Shown: piece after piece, positions 55,833-64,000 of the stretch
Layout of the letters: each line of letters begins with the position of its first letter
How positions within the stretch are numbered: position 1 is the first letter of the stretch
DNA from: Roseicyclus sp.
GTDB lineage: Bacteria; Pseudomonadota; Alphaproteobacteria; Rhodobacterales; Rhodobacteraceae
DNA: 64,000 bases
Direction: 5' to 3'
Assembly: GCA_018401965.1 (NCBI GenBank)
Contig: JAGYJU010000006.1
Location: forward strand, 99,630-163,629
Notes under the pieces: generated by a model
What the model was told of the DNA's origin: nothing
The model's input: the letters and a program-made list of their open reading frames with translations, nothing else
The model's database searches: none
Made by a program: the position numbers and the translations under genes

Positions 55833-56219
55833 TCAGCCGCGGGCCGCGCCCTGTTCCGCCTCAAGTTCGGCCACGTCCTTGAACTTGATCGATTCGCCAC
55901 AGCCGCAGGCATCGGTGACATTGGGATTGCGGAACTTGAATCCCGATTCCAGCAACGACACCTCGTAATCGATGACGGTGCCGAACAGGAACATCTGCGC
56001 CATCGGCGCGATCATCACCCGCGCACCGTCCTGTTCCACGGTTTCGTCATGGGGGTCGATCTCGGTGACGTAATCCATGGTGTATTCCATGCCCGCGCAA
56101 CCGCCCTTCTTGATGCCGATGCGCAGGCCCTGATGGCCGTCTTTCGCCATCAGCCGCGCGATCTGTTTCGCGGCGGCCTCGGTAATGGTCACGGCCTGTT
56201 TTCCGGGAATGCCGAACAT
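55833..56219 (-). CDS. Iron-sulfur cluster carrier, A-type (SufA/ErpA)
   Basis: A 128-residue A-type carrier of the IscA/SufA/ErpA group that passes Fe-S clusters to target proteins. The three cluster ligands are Cys41 (GGCAGMEY), Cys105 and Cys107 (DACGCGES). The C-terminus is about 18 residues longer than in E. coli ErpA. It lies 85 bp downstream of the sufT-like gene on the same strand, so the two Fe-S factors are likely expressed together, as at the end of suf operons in this group. Confidence 0.92.
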   Translation of the reverse strand: MFGIPGKQAVTITEAAAKQIARLMAKDGHQGLRIGIKKGGCAGMEYTMDYVTEIDPHDETVEQDGARVMIAPMAQMFLFGTVIDYEVSLLESGFKFRNPNVTDACGCGESIKFKDVAELEAEQGAARG

Positions 56220-56304
56220 CGCTGCGATCCTTTTGGTTTGGCCCGAAGATCGAGCCGCCTTCCCCTGAATGTAGGGGGCATGGCGCCCCCACTCAACCGG
56301 GGCG

Positions 56305-56667
56305 TTACATGAAGCCCAGCTCCAGCCGCGCCTCGTCCGACATCATGTCCATGCCCCAGGGCGGATCCCAGGTCAGTTCGACATCGACATGTTTCACGCC
56401 TTCGAGCGGCTCGACCGCATCGGCGACCCAGCCGGGCATTTCGCCCGCCACGGGACAGCCCGGCGCGGTCAGGGTCATGACCACGCGCACGGCGTTATCG
56501 GGCTTGATGTCGATCGTGTAGACAAGGCCCAGGTCAAAGATATTGACCGGAATTTCGGGGTCATAGACCGATCGGCACGCCGCGACGATGGTATCGTAAA
56601 GCGGGTGGTCCGTGCTCGACGGTTCGATGAGGGGCGTTCCCTCTAGCTGCGGGTGCTGCTCGGACAT
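56305..56667 (-). CDS. sufT: SufT/MIP18 family Fe-S assembly protein (DUF59)
   Basis: A 120-residue DUF59 protein. The motif VYDPEIPVNIFDLGLVYTIDI and the conserved TAPGCPVAGEMPGWV with its reactive Cys are typical, ending ELTWDPPWGMDMMSDEARLELGFM as in SufT. It helps mature Fe-S proteins. I use the internal ATG MSEQHPQLEGTPLIE; upstream in-frame residues look non-coding. It probably forms a transcript with the A-type carrier gene downstream. Confidence 0.91.
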   Translation of the reverse strand: MSEQHPQLEGTPLIEPSSTDHPLYDTIVAACRSVYDPEIPVNIFDLGLVYTIDIKPDNAVRVVMTLTAPGCPVAGEMPGWVADAVEPLEGVKHVDVELTWDPPWGMDMMSDEARLELGFM

Positions 56668-56737
56668 GGGTTTGTAGCCTTCCGCGATAATCCTGAGCGA
56701 AGATATAAGGAAAGGGGCGCGGCCCGTAAAGGGTGCG

Positions 56738-57196
56738 TCAGACCGCACCCCGTCCGGCGATGTCGTCAAGCGCCGCACGCAGTGCATCGGGGACCAGATC
56801 GGTCAGCCGGTCCTCGATCCGGTCCTGGGTGCTGCGCCAGGCGGGCAGGGCGGCGGTCAAGGCCGCGCGGCCGTCTTCTGTCAGGGCCAGGCGGCGGCCA
56901 CGCCGGTCGGCGCTGTCGGCCTCCACGCGGACCAGGCCACGGGCCTGCAAGGGTTTCAGCGCCGCGGTCAGCGTCGTGCGATCCATGCCCAGCAGCGGCA
57001 CGAGATCGGTGATGCGCGGCGGATCGGGCCGGTTGAGCGACATCATCAGCGAGAATTGCCCGTTGGTCAGGCCATGGGGGCGAAACGCATCGTCGAACAG
57101 CCGCGCGATGACCCGTGCCGCCCGCAAGCTGTGCAGGCAGATGCAGCGGTCACGCACCTCCAGGGTGGTGGAAAAGGGGGGGGATGGATCTTGCAT
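56738..57196 (-). CDS. MarR-family transcriptional regulator
   Basis: A 152-residue winged-helix repressor. The helix-turn-helix core is RITDLVPLLGMDRTTLTAALKPLQARGLV and the wing is RVEADSADRRGRRLALTEDG. Several cysteines near the N-terminus (CICLH) and elsewhere could allow redox or metal sensing, but this is speculative. It is divergent from a DUF1428 gene across 73 bp containing a perfect 12-bp palindrome, the arrangement expected of a MarR repressor controlling itself and its neighbour. Confidence 0.91.
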   Translation of the reverse strand: MQDPSPPFSTTLEVRDRCICLHSLRAARVIARLFDDAFRPHGLTNGQFSLMMSLNRPDPPRITDLVPLLGMDRTTLTAALKPLQARGLVRVEADSADRRGRRLALTEDGRAALTAALPAWRSTQDRIEDRLTDLVPDALRAALDDIAGRGAV

Positions 57197-57206
57197 GGAT
57201 CATTAT

Positions 57207-57218
57207 GTTGATATCAAC
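57207..57218. promoter_or_regulatory. Palindromic operator between marR and DUF1428
   Basis: GTTGATATCAAC is a perfect 12-bp palindrome, 10 bp from the marR start codon and 51 bp from the DUF1428 start. Its position suggests binding by the MarR protein and repression of both genes. Confidence 0.6.
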
Positions 57219-57269
57219 CTAATTTCATGTCAAGATGGCCGCGTCAACTTTGATCTGGGGGTCTACGAC

Positions 57270-57632
57270 ATGTCTTATGTGCAAGGGTTTCTGGCCGCGG
57301 TGCCGGCGGGGCGGAAAGACGACTACAAGCGCCACGCCGAAGCGGCCTGGTCGATTTTCGAAAAACTGGGCTGTCTCTCGATGCAGGAAAACTGGGGCGT
57401 TGACGTGCCGCCCGGCAAGCTCACGTCCTTTCCGCAGGCCGTCAAGCTGGAGCCGGGCGAGATCGTGGTCTTTTCCTGGATGATCTGGCCAGACCGCGCC
57501 ACCTGCGACGCGGCCTTTGAACGGATGATGTCGGACCCCGAGATGATGGCGGGCATGGGCGAGATGCCGTTCGACGGGGCGCGGATGATGTGGGGCGGGT
57601 TCGAGCCGCTGACCATGGCCAGCGCCCCCTGA
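57270..57632 (+). CDS. DUF1428 family protein (YbaA-like)
   Basis: A 120-residue protein with the DUF1428 pattern: MSYVQGFLAAVPAGRKDDYKRHAEAAW at the N-terminus, QENWGVDVPPGKLTSFPQAVK in the middle, and FERMMSDPEMMAGMGEMPFDGARMMWGGFEPL at the end. The fold is a dimeric ferredoxin-like alpha-beta barrel; function is unknown. It is divergent from the MarR gene and probably under its control. It ends eight bases from the convergent ATP-grasp gene. Confidence 0.87.
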   Translation: MSYVQGFLAAVPAGRKDDYKRHAEAAWSIFEKLGCLSMQENWGVDVPPGKLTSFPQAVKLEPGEIVVFSWMIWPDRATCDAAFERMMSDPEMMAGMGEMPFDGARMMWGGFEPLTMASAP

Positions 57633-57639
57633 CCCCGGC

Positions 57640-59064
57640 CTATCCGGGTGTGCCGCGCCGCTTGCGCACCGGTTCGGGGCGGACCTTGCGTTCGATCGCG
57701 TCATACAGCAGGGCGGCGATATTCTTGCCGGTGGCCAGCTCGATGCCTTCAAGGCCGGGCGAGGAATTCACCTCGAGCACCTTGGGGCCATCATGGCTGC
57801 GCAACAGGTCGACACCGGCCAGCCCAAGGTTGAAGACGCGCGCCGCGCGCACCGCGGTGTCGCGTTCTTCCTTGGTGATGCGCACCGGCGCCGCCGTGCC
57901 GCCGCGATGCAGGTTCGAGCGGAAATCATCGCCCGAGGCGGTGCGTTTCATCGCCGCCATCACCCGGCCATCGACGACAAGGCAGCGGATGTCTTCGCCC
58001 GCCGCCTCTTTCACGAAATTCTGCACCAGGAAATTGGCCCGAAGGCCGCGAAACGCGTCGATCACCGATTGCGCGGCCTTTTTCGTTTCGGCCAGCACCA
58101 CGCCCTTGCCCTGGGTGGATTCCAGCAATTTGACCACCAGCGGCCCGGACCCGACCAGCCCGATCAGGTTGTCGGTGTCTTTCGGGCTGGCGGCAAAGGC
58201 GGTTTGCGGCATGCCGATGCCCTTGGCGGCCAGCATCTGGTGGGCGTGCAGCTTGTCGCGGCTGGCGGTGATGCCCGCGCTGCCGTTCACGCAATGCGTG
58301 CCCAGGGTTTCGAACTGGCGTAACACGGCAGTGCCATAGGATGTGATCGAGGCCCCGATGCGCGGGATCACGGCATCATAGCGCGGCAGGCGCTTGCCGT
58401 CGTAATGCACCTCGGGGGCGAGCGCATTGATCGCCATGTAGCAGCGCGTGGTGTCGATCACCTCGACGGTATGGCTGCGTTCCTCGCCCTCGGTCACGAG
58501 GCGGCGGGTGGAATGGTTGTCTTCCCGGCTGAGGACGGCGATCCGCAGGGATCGGTGCGGGGCCGCAAGCTTGACCTCGGCGGTGTGGTAGATGTCGTAG
58601 CTGAGCCGTTCCTGGCAGAAACTGGCGGCAGGGCTGATGCGCCACGCGGGCTGGATCGCCTGGCGACCGATCAGCATCCGGTAGGCCATGTTGGTGCGGT
58701 CGGTCAGCGTCACTTCGATGGGCACTTCGACGTCGCCGACCTTCAGCCGGGTTTCGATCACGTAGCGCAATTCCGCTTCGCCGTTGGAGGATGTCACGTC
58801 GCGCCGGTCGCGGATCAGGGCGGAACAGGCGATGGTCAGGTCGGTACGCCCGGGCACCGGGTGCACCGCAAAGCGCAGCTTGGGGCGGTTGATCGGCCCG
58901 AAAGGTTCGATATCGAAGGCATGCAGCGCCGAGGTCTTGGCGCCGGTATCGACTTTTGCCTTGAGCGCGGGCAGGCCAAGGCCGGGCAGGGCGATCCATT
59001 CTTCCCATCCAAGCGTCAGCCCCGATGGCGGCCTGGGGGGGTGCGGCGTGTCCGACAGGTCCAT
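57640..59064 (-). CDS. Retropepsin-like protease fused to RimK-type ATP-grasp ligase
   Basis: A 474-residue two-domain protein. Residues 15-165 are a DUF785/RimB-like retropepsin domain with the aspartic motif Asp39-Thr-Gly ([15 protein letters not shown]) and [14 protein letters not shown]. Residues 180-465 are a RimK-type ATP-grasp domain with [35 protein letters not shown] and [22 protein letters not shown], which hold ATP and Mg. RimK adds glutamates to ribosomal protein S6; RimB relates to the same system. The fusion implies a coupled add/trim function, but substrates here are unknown. Start chosen as [16 protein letters not shown]. Divergent from tgt. Confidence 0.9.
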   Translation of the reverse strand: MDLSDTPHPPRPPSGLTLGWEEWIALPGLGLPALKAKVDTGAKTSALHAFDIEPFGPINRPKLRFAVHPVPGRTDLTIACSALIRDRRDVTSSNGEAELRYVIETRLKVGDVEVPIEVTLTDRTNMAYRMLIGRQAIQPAWRISPAASFCQERLSYDIYHTAEVKLAAPHRSLRIAVLSREDNHSTRRLVTEGEERSHTVEVIDTTRCYMAINALAPEVHYDGKRLPRYDAVIPRIGASITSYGTAVLRQFETLGTHCVNGSAGITASRDKLHAHQMLAAKGIGMPQTAFAASPKDTDNLIGLVGSGPLVVKLLESTQGKGVVLAETKKAAQSVIDAFRGLRANFLVQNFVKEAAGEDIRCLVVDGRVMAAMKRTASGDDFRSNLHRGGTAAPVRITKEERDTAVRAARVFNLGLAGVDLLRSHDGPKVLEVNSSPGLEGIELATGKNIAALLYDAIERKVRPEPVRKRRGTPG

Positions 59065-59137
59065 GGCGCGCTCCTTGGCATCGCGGGGGAATCGAGGCAT
59101 GACCTGCGGGGTTTCGCGGGCGCACGCAAGGATGACC

Positions 59138-60271
59138 ATGGGCAAAGATCTCGAATTTCATGTGACAGCCACAGATGGCCGCGCGCGCAGCGGCGTGATT
59201 TCGACGCCGCGTGGCGAAATCCGCACACCCGCCTTCATGCCGGTCGGCACGGCGGCCACGGTCAAGGCGATGCTGCCCGAAAGCGTCAAGGCCACGGGCG
59301 CCGATATCTTGCTGGGCAACACCTATCACCTGATGCTGCGCCCCACGGCAGAGCGGATCGCGCGGCTGGGCGGTTTGCACCAGTTCATGAACTGGCAAGG
59401 CCCGATCCTGACCGACAGCGGCGGCTTCCAGGTCATGAGCCTGGCCGATCTGCGCAAGCTGACCGAGGAAGGCGTCCGTTTCCGCAGCCACGTCGACGGG
59501 TCCAAGCATATGCTGACGCCCGAACGCTCCATGGAAATCCAGCGGCTTCTGGGGTCCGACATCGTGATGTGTTTCGATGAATGCCCTGCCTTGCCGGCGG
59601 ACCGCGACCGGATCGCGCAAAGCATGGAATTGTCGATGCGCTGGGCCGCGCGGTCCAAGGCCGCCTTTGGGGATCGCCCCGGTCACGCGCTGTTCGGCAT
59701 CCAGCAGGGCGGGCTGGAACGCGATTTGCGGCAGGCCAGCGCGCAGGCGCTGCAAGAGATCGGTTTCGATGGCTATGCCGTCGGCGGTCTGGCCGTGGGC
59801 GAGGGGCAAGAGGCGATGTTCGGTTGTCTCGATTACGCGCCCGACATGCTGCCGGTGGACAAGCCGCGCTATCTGATGGGCGTGGGCAAGCCCGATGATA
59901 TCGTGGGCGCCGTCAAGCGCGGCATCGACATGATGGATTGCGTCTTGCCGTCGCGGTCGGGGCGCACCGGCCAGGCCTGGACGCGGCGCGGCCAGGTCAA
60001 CATCAAGAACGCGCGTCACGCCGATGATCCGCGCCCCCTGGACGAAGAGTGCACCTGCCCGGCCTGCCGGGGGTATTCACGCGCCTACCTGCACCACGTG
60101 TTCCGGGCGGGCGAAATGATCTCGGGCATGCTTTTGACCTGGCACAACCTGCATTATTATCAACAGCTCATGGCGCAGATGCGTGCGGCCATCGCGCAAG
60201 ATCGCTTTGCCGCCTTCGAGGCGGGGTTTCACGCCGCCCGCGAACAGGGCGATATCGAACCGGTGACCTAG
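59138..60271 (+). CDS. tgt: tRNA-guanine transglycosylase
   Basis: A 377-residue zinc enzyme that swaps guanine-34 for preQ1 in tRNAs with GUN anticodons. Substrate-binding Asp ([10 protein letters not shown]), the nucleophilic Asp of [14 protein letters not shown], and the zinc site [16 protein letters not shown] are all present. I take the ATG at 59138, with AAGGA five to six bases before; an ATG six bases earlier would overlap that site. It works with QueA, encoded near 5 kb. Confidence 0.97.
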   Translation: MGKDLEFHVTATDGRARSGVISTPRGEIRTPAFMPVGTAATVKAMLPESVKATGADILLGNTYHLMLRPTAERIARLGGLHQFMNWQGPILTDSGGFQVMSLADLRKLTEEGVRFRSHVDGSKHMLTPERSMEIQRLLGSDIVMCFDECPALPADRDRIAQSMELSMRWAARSKAAFGDRPGHALFGIQQGGLERDLRQASAQALQEIGFDGYAVGGLAVGEGQEAMFGCLDYAPDMLPVDKPRYLMGVGKPDDIVGAVKRGIDMMDCVLPSRSGRTGQAWTRRGQVNIKNARHADDPRPLDEECTCPACRGYSRAYLHHVFRAGEMISGMLLTWHNLHYYQQLMAQMRAAIAQDRFAAFEAGFHAAREQGDIEPVT

Positions 60272-60340
60272 CCGCAGTCCATCCCTTGCGCCGCGCGGGC
60301 GACAGGCGCAGGATGCGTGCAACGGTGCGACAGGCGGCGG

Positions 60341-60369
60341 CTTGAATCCCGGCCCCGCGCGCCCCAGAT
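60341..60369 (+). promoter_or_regulatory. Candidate heat-shock (RpoH) promoter of lon
   Basis: CTTGAA at 60341-60346 and CCAGAT at 60364-60369 are separated by 17 bp. The -35 element matches the alphaproteobacterial RpoH consensus exactly and the -10 element differs at one base from CCATAT. It is 77 bp upstream of the lon start, which fits lon as a heat-shock gene. Confidence 0.5.
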
Positions 60370-60446
60370 TACCACCCTGACCCGGAGGGGGGCACCGCGG
60401 CTGCCACGTCAGAGCGACGCCCCTTTGCCAAGACCAAGGAAGGCAA

Positions 60447-62849
60447 GTGCCAGTGACCCAAACAACCTATCCCGTCCTGCCGCTGCGCGACATCGTGGTG
60501 TTTCCCCACATGATCGTGCCGCTGTTCGTGGGCCGTGAAAAATCGGTGCGCGCGCTGGAAGAGGTGATGCAGGATGATCGCCAGATCCTGCTGTGTTCGC
60601 AAATCGACCCGGCTATCGATGATCCCGCGCCCGATGGCATCTATCGCACCGGGGTTCTGGCCAACGTGCTGCAATTGCTGAAACTGCCCGATGGCACGGT
60701 CAAGGTGCTGGTCGAAGGGCGCGCACGGGTGCGGATCGAGGAATTCACCGGCACCGACGCGTTTTTCGAGGCCCGCGTTGTCGATCTGGACGAAACCGAA
60801 GGCGACCCCGCCGCCGTGCAGGCGATGATTGGGGCCGTGGCGGAAGAATTCGCCAAATACGCCAAGGTGAAAAAGAACATCCCCGAGGACGCGTTGACCA
60901 ATGTCAGCGAAGCCTCCGATCCCGCCAAGCTGGCCGACCTGGTGTCGGGGCATCTGGGCATCGAGGTGGGCCAGAAGCAGGAGCTTCTGGAAACGCTCGA
61001 CGTGGCCGAACGGCTGGAAAAGGTCTTTGGCCTGATGCAGGGCGAAATGTCGGTCCTGCAGGTCGAGAAAAAGATCAAGAGCCGCGTGAAGAACCAGATG
61101 GAACGCACGCAGCGGGAATATTACCTCAACGAACAGATGAAGGCGATCCAGCGCGAGCTGGGCGATGGCGAAGAAGGTGCGGGCGAGCTGGCCGAACTGG
61201 AAGAGCGCATCACCGCCACCAAGCTGTCGAAAGAGGCGCGCAGCAAGGCCGAGGCAGAGCTGAAGAAGCTCAAGAACATGTCGCCCATGTCGGCCGAGGC
61301 GACCGTGGTGCGCAACTACCTCGACTGGATGCTGTCGATCCCGTGGGGCGTGAAAAGCCGCGTGAAAAAGGATCTGGGCCGCGCCGAGGCGGTTCTGGAT
61401 GCCGATCATTACGGGCTTGAAAAGGTCAAGGAACGCATCGTCGAATACCTGGCCGTGCAATCGCGCAGCCAAAAGCTCAAGGGGCCGATCCTGTGCCTTG
61501 TCGGCCCGCCGGGCGTGGGCAAGACGTCGCTTGGCAAATCGGTCGCCAAGGCCACGGGGCGCGAGTTCATCCGCATCTCGCTGGGCGGGGTGCGCGACGA
61601 ATCCGAAATCCGCGGCCACCGGCGGACCTATATCGGGTCGATGCCGGGCAAGATCATCCAGGCGCTGAAAAAGGCCAAGACAACCAACCCGCTGATCTTG
61701 CTCGATGAAATCGACAAGATGGGGCAGGATTTCCGCGGCGACCCGGCCAGCGCCATGCTGGAAGTTCTGGACCCCGAACAGAATTCCACCTTCATGGATC
61801 ACTATCTCGAGGTGGAATATGACCTGTCCAATGTCATGTTCCTGACCACGGCGAATTCCTACAACATGCCGGGGCCGCTGTTGGACCGGATGGAAATCAT
61901 CCCGCTGGCGGGCTACACCGAGGACGAAAAGCGCGAGATCGCGCGCCATCATCTTGTTGAAAAGCAGATGAAAAACCATGGTCTTCGGGCCAAGGAATTC
62001 GACCTGTCCGATGCCGCGCTGACCGATATCATCCGCTATTACACCCGCGAGGCGGGGGTGCGGAACCTGGAACGCGAAATCGCCAAACTTGCCCGCAAGG
62101 CCGTGACCTCGATCGTGAAAAAGGAAGCGACCCGCGTGGTGGTGACGCCCGAAAGCCTCGAAAAGATGCTGGGCGTGCGGCGGTTCAAGTTCGGTCTGGC
62201 CGAAACCGACGACCAGATCGGCGTCGTGACGGGCCTTGCCTGGACATCGGTCGGCGGCGATCTTCTGTCGATCGAGGCGCTGCGCCTGCCCGGCAAGGGC
62301 CGGATGAAGACCACCGGCAAGCTGGGCGATGTGATGAAGGAATCCATCGACGCCGCCGCCAGCTACGTGCGGTCGATCGCGCCCAAGATCGGGGTCAAAC
62401 CGCCCCGGCTCGACAGCTGGGACATCCATGTTCACGTCCCCGAAGGCGCCACCCCCAAGGATGGGCCAAGCGCGGGCATCGCCATGGTCACATCCATCGT
62501 GTCGGTGCTGACGCAGATCCCGGTGCGCAAGGGCATCGCCATGACCGGCGAGGTGACGCTGCGCGGCAATGTCCTGCCCATCGGCGGGCTGAAGGAAAAG
62601 CTGTTGGCGGCTTTGCGGGGCGGCATCACCACGGTGATGATCCCGCAGGAAAACGCCAAGGATCTGACCGAAATCCCCGACAACGTGAAACAGGGGCTGA
62701 CGATCATTCCGGTCAGCCATGTGTCCGAGGTGCTGGAACGCGCGCTGGCCCGTCAGCCCGAGGCGGTGGATTGGGATGAAGAGGCGGAGGCCGCAGCCGC
62801 CGCCGCGCGGGCCGCTGAACGCGGTGGCGAAAGCGCCGTGGCGCATTAA
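60447..62849 (+). CDS. lon: ATP-dependent protease Lon
   Basis: An 800-residue cytosolic protease that degrades damaged and regulatory proteins. It has the N-terminal substrate domain (about 8-205), AAA+ domain with Walker [10 protein letters not shown] from residue 353 and Walker [11 protein letters not shown], and a C-terminal serine-lysine protease with Ser675 ([10 protein letters not shown]) and Lys718 (IGGLKEK). The start is GTG, preceded by AAGGAAGG; a second in-frame GTG lies two codons later. A heat-shock-like promoter precedes it and a strong terminator follows. Confidence 0.97.
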   Translation: MPVTQTTYPVLPLRDIVVFPHMIVPLFVGREKSVRALEEVMQDDRQILLCSQIDPAIDDPAPDGIYRTGVLANVLQLLKLPDGTVKVLVEGRARVRIEEFTGTDAFFEARVVDLDETEGDPAAVQAMIGAVAEEFAKYAKVKKNIPEDALTNVSEASDPAKLADLVSGHLGIEVGQKQELLETLDVAERLEKVFGLMQGEMSVLQVEKKIKSRVKNQMERTQREYYLNEQMKAIQRELGDGEEGAGELAELEERITATKLSKEARSKAEAELKKLKNMSPMSAEATVVRNYLDWMLSIPWGVKSRVKKDLGRAEAVLDADHYGLEKVKERIVEYLAVQSRSQKLKGPILCLVGPPGVGKTSLGKSVAKATGREFIRISLGGVRDESEIRGHRRTYIGSMPGKIIQALKKAKTTNPLILLDEIDKMGQDFRGDPASAMLEVLDPEQNSTFMDHYLEVEYDLSNVMFLTTANSYNMPGPLLDRMEIIPLAGYTEDEKREIARHHLVEKQMKNHGLRAKEFDLSDAALTDIIRYYTREAGVRNLEREIAKLARKAVTSIVKKEATRVVVTPESLEKMLGVRRFKFGLAETDDQIGVVTGLAWTSVGGDLLSIEALRLPGKGRMKTTGKLGDVMKESIDAAASYVRSIAPKIGVKPPRLDSWDIHVHVPEGATPKDGPSAGIAMVTSIVSVLTQIPVRKGIAMTGEVTLRGNVLPIGGLKEKLLAALRGGITTVMIPQENAKDLTEIPDNVKQGLTIIPVSHVSEVLERALARQPEAVDWDEEAEAAAAAARAAERGGESAVAH

Positions 62850-62871
62850 ACCCTGCCAGGGCAGGATCAAG

Positions 62872-62902
62872 GGCGCGTCCCCGGATCGGGGGCGCGCCTT
62901 TT
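62872..62902 (+). terminator. Rho-independent terminator after lon
   Basis: GGCGCGTCCCC pairs with GGGGGCGCGCC (one G-T pair) around a short loop, followed by TTTT. It begins 23 bp after the lon stop. Confidence 0.86.
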
Positions 62903-63156
62903 GCAATTTCAGCGCCCTGGCGGGGGCCCTGCCGTATGGGCGGACAGGCCCGCCCCGGCGCTGAACGAGGGGCGGGCGCCGTTTCAACCGCCATCCCCCG
63001 GGGAAGGCTGTGCGCCCGGGCTGTCGGGGCCGCACGCACCTGTTGCCGCAATGTCGCGCGCAGCCCCTGCCATGCGCGGCGCAGGGGTCTGCAAGCTTGT
63101 CATGGCCCCGGGCGCTGGCGATATTATCCACAGGCCAGCCTGAGGGACAGCAGGAC
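62903..63156. other. Gene-free interval before the polysaccharide deacetylase
   Basis: With the terminator this makes a 307-bp gap after lon. It holds a CCCCTGC/GCAGGGG hairpin near 63065-63091 and TTATCCACA at 63124-63132, identical to the DnaA-box consensus and 25 bp before the next start codon. I see no gene or RNA here. Confidence 0.5.
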
Positions 63157-63939
63157 ATGACCAACCCGATACCCCGGCGCCAGCTTTTGCTGGGTGTCGG
63201 TGCCACGCTTGCAGCCCCGATGATCGCCCGGCCCGTTTGGGCCAATCAAACCCATGCCCGCCCCGCAATCGCCTTGCCGGGCGACATCACGCGCGGGGAC
63301 CAGGTCACGATCACCCGCGTGCGCAGCGCCCGGCCCGTTGTGGCGATGACCTTCGACGACGGACCGCATCATAGCCTGACCCCGCAATTGCTGGATATTT
63401 TGGCATATCGCGGGATTCGGGCCACGTTCTACGTCATCGGGTCGCGCGTGGCGCGGCAGCCGGAACTCACCCGCCGCATCGCCGCCGACGGGCATGAGAT
63501 CGGCAATCACACCTGGTCGCATCCAAGCCTGTCGGCCTTGTCGGATGCCGCCGTTCTGTCCGAGCTTGACCGCACGACGCAGGCGATCGTCGATGCGGTT
63601 GGCCGCGCGCCGGTCACCATGCGCCCACCCTATGGCAATTTGCACGGCCGCCAGCGGCTTATGGTGCATCGCGAACGCAGCTTTCCCACCGTGCTTTGGT
63701 CCGTCGATCCCGAGGATTGGCGCCGCCCCGGTCCCGGGGTGGTGGCCAGCCGCATCGTCAACGCAAGCCATCCCGGCGCGGTGATCCTTGCCCATGACAT
63801 CCAAAGCGGCACGGTGCGCGCCATGCCCGATACGCTCGATACCCTGATCGCGCGGGGTTACCAGTTCGTGACCGTGTCGGAATTGATCGGCTGGCCCCGC
63901 TGGGATGCGCGCGACAGGCGCCTGGCCGCGCGGGGCTAG
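63157..63939 (+). CDS. Polysaccharide deacetylase family protein
   Basis: A 260-residue exported NodB-homology enzyme. The N-terminus PRRQLLLGVGATLAAPMIARP looks like a Tat-type signal. The catalytic motifs are TFDDG (metal-binding Asp-Asp), the H-x3-H zinc site NHTWSHPS, and RPPYGN; SVDPEDWRRPG and VILAHDIQS complete the family set. It removes N- or O-acetyl groups from a glycan in the periplasm; the substrate is not evident. The ATG at 63157 is chosen for the signal peptide and the CAGGACATG context. The last 61 bp of the window hold nothing I recognise. Confidence 0.89.
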   Translation: MTNPIPRRQLLLGVGATLAAPMIARPVWANQTHARPAIALPGDITRGDQVTITRVRSARPVVAMTFDDGPHHSLTPQLLDILAYRGIRATFYVIGSRVARQPELTRRIAADGHEIGNHTWSHPSLSALSDAAVLSELDRTTQAIVDAVGRAPVTMRPPYGNLHGRQRLMVHRERSFPTVLWSVDPEDWRRPGPGVVASRIVNASHPGAVILAHDIQSGTVRAMPDTLDTLIARGYQFVTVSELIGWPRWDARDRRLAARG

Positions 63940-64000
63940 GAAAAGCGCGCCTGGCGCTGGCCTATTCGGCGCGGCTTTTGTAGCATCGCCAAAGTTGTGT

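Noticed and set aside
57207..57218. FNR box
   Set aside because: TTGATATCAA lacks the four-base spacer of TTGAT-N4-ATCAA, and a MarR gene is adjacent.

Overview
This is a GC-rich chromosomal window from an alphaproteobacterium, most likely a member of the Rhodobacterales (Rhodobacteraceae or Paracoccaceae). The evidence is the dusB(nifR3)-ntrB-ntrC-ntrY-ntrX order, NtrC and NtrX proteins without the sigma-54 GAFTGA loop, a fused IspD-IspF enzyme, an alphaproteobacterial LexA box (GTTC-N7-GTTC) before uvrA, and lineage-restricted families (DUF6456, DUF6477, DUF6314). I see no rRNA, tRNA, phage, insertion sequence or CRISPR array. Most of it is core genome with some accessory transport and regulation.

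Layout. 0-14 kb: a DUF455 ferritin-like protein, Bcp peroxiredoxin, a frameshifted AsmA-like protein, QueA, two MFS transporters, a DUF924 protein, dihydrolipoamide dehydrogenase and UvrA (frameshifted, with an SOS box). 13.8-21.4 kb: an RND efflux operon with paired operator-like palindromes, then a TPR membrane protein and a BamB-like lipoprotein. 21.4-30.3 kb: GuaA, an MttB-superfamily methyltransferase, the divergent DUF6477/DUF6456 pair with DnaA/CtrA-like sites between them, LipA, two c-type cytochromes, Hpt and a COQ10/RatA-like protein. 30.3-37.6 kb: a lone FliG, two secreted proteins sharing a cysteine motif, PurB, DUF6314, a broken TetR, and an ispDF-pgpA-cinA operon with 4-nt overlaps. 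37.7-45.1 kb: dusB-ntrB-ntrC-ntrY-ntrX, with a 30-bp tandem hairpin repeat between ntrB and ntrC. 45.1-53.5 kb: a cytochrome P450 and a TAXI-TRAP uptake system next to a DctB/DctD-type two-component pair (dctD frameshifted). 53.7-64 kb: a triple-repeat secreted protein, TpiA, two Fe-S assembly proteins, a MarR/DUF1428 divergent pair, a retropepsin-ATP-grasp (RimK-like) fusion, Tgt, Lon with a candidate heat-shock promoter, and a polysaccharide deacetylase.

Links between genes. QueA and Tgt both serve queuosine modification of tRNA. LipA makes the cofactor used by 2-oxo acid dehydrogenases that also need Lpd. NtrBC and NtrYX together sense nitrogen status. The DctBD-like pair probably controls the adjacent TRAP system. 

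At least five loci (AsmA-like, uvrA, TetR, dctD, and probably a small gene after hpt) carry frame breaks, several in short C or G runs. This looks more like indel error in the sequence or assembly than real decay, and those genes should be read with that in mind. The most unusual pieces are the ntrB-ntrC repeat array, the shared cysteine motif in the two secreted proteins by purB, and several strong palindromes in front of conserved genes.
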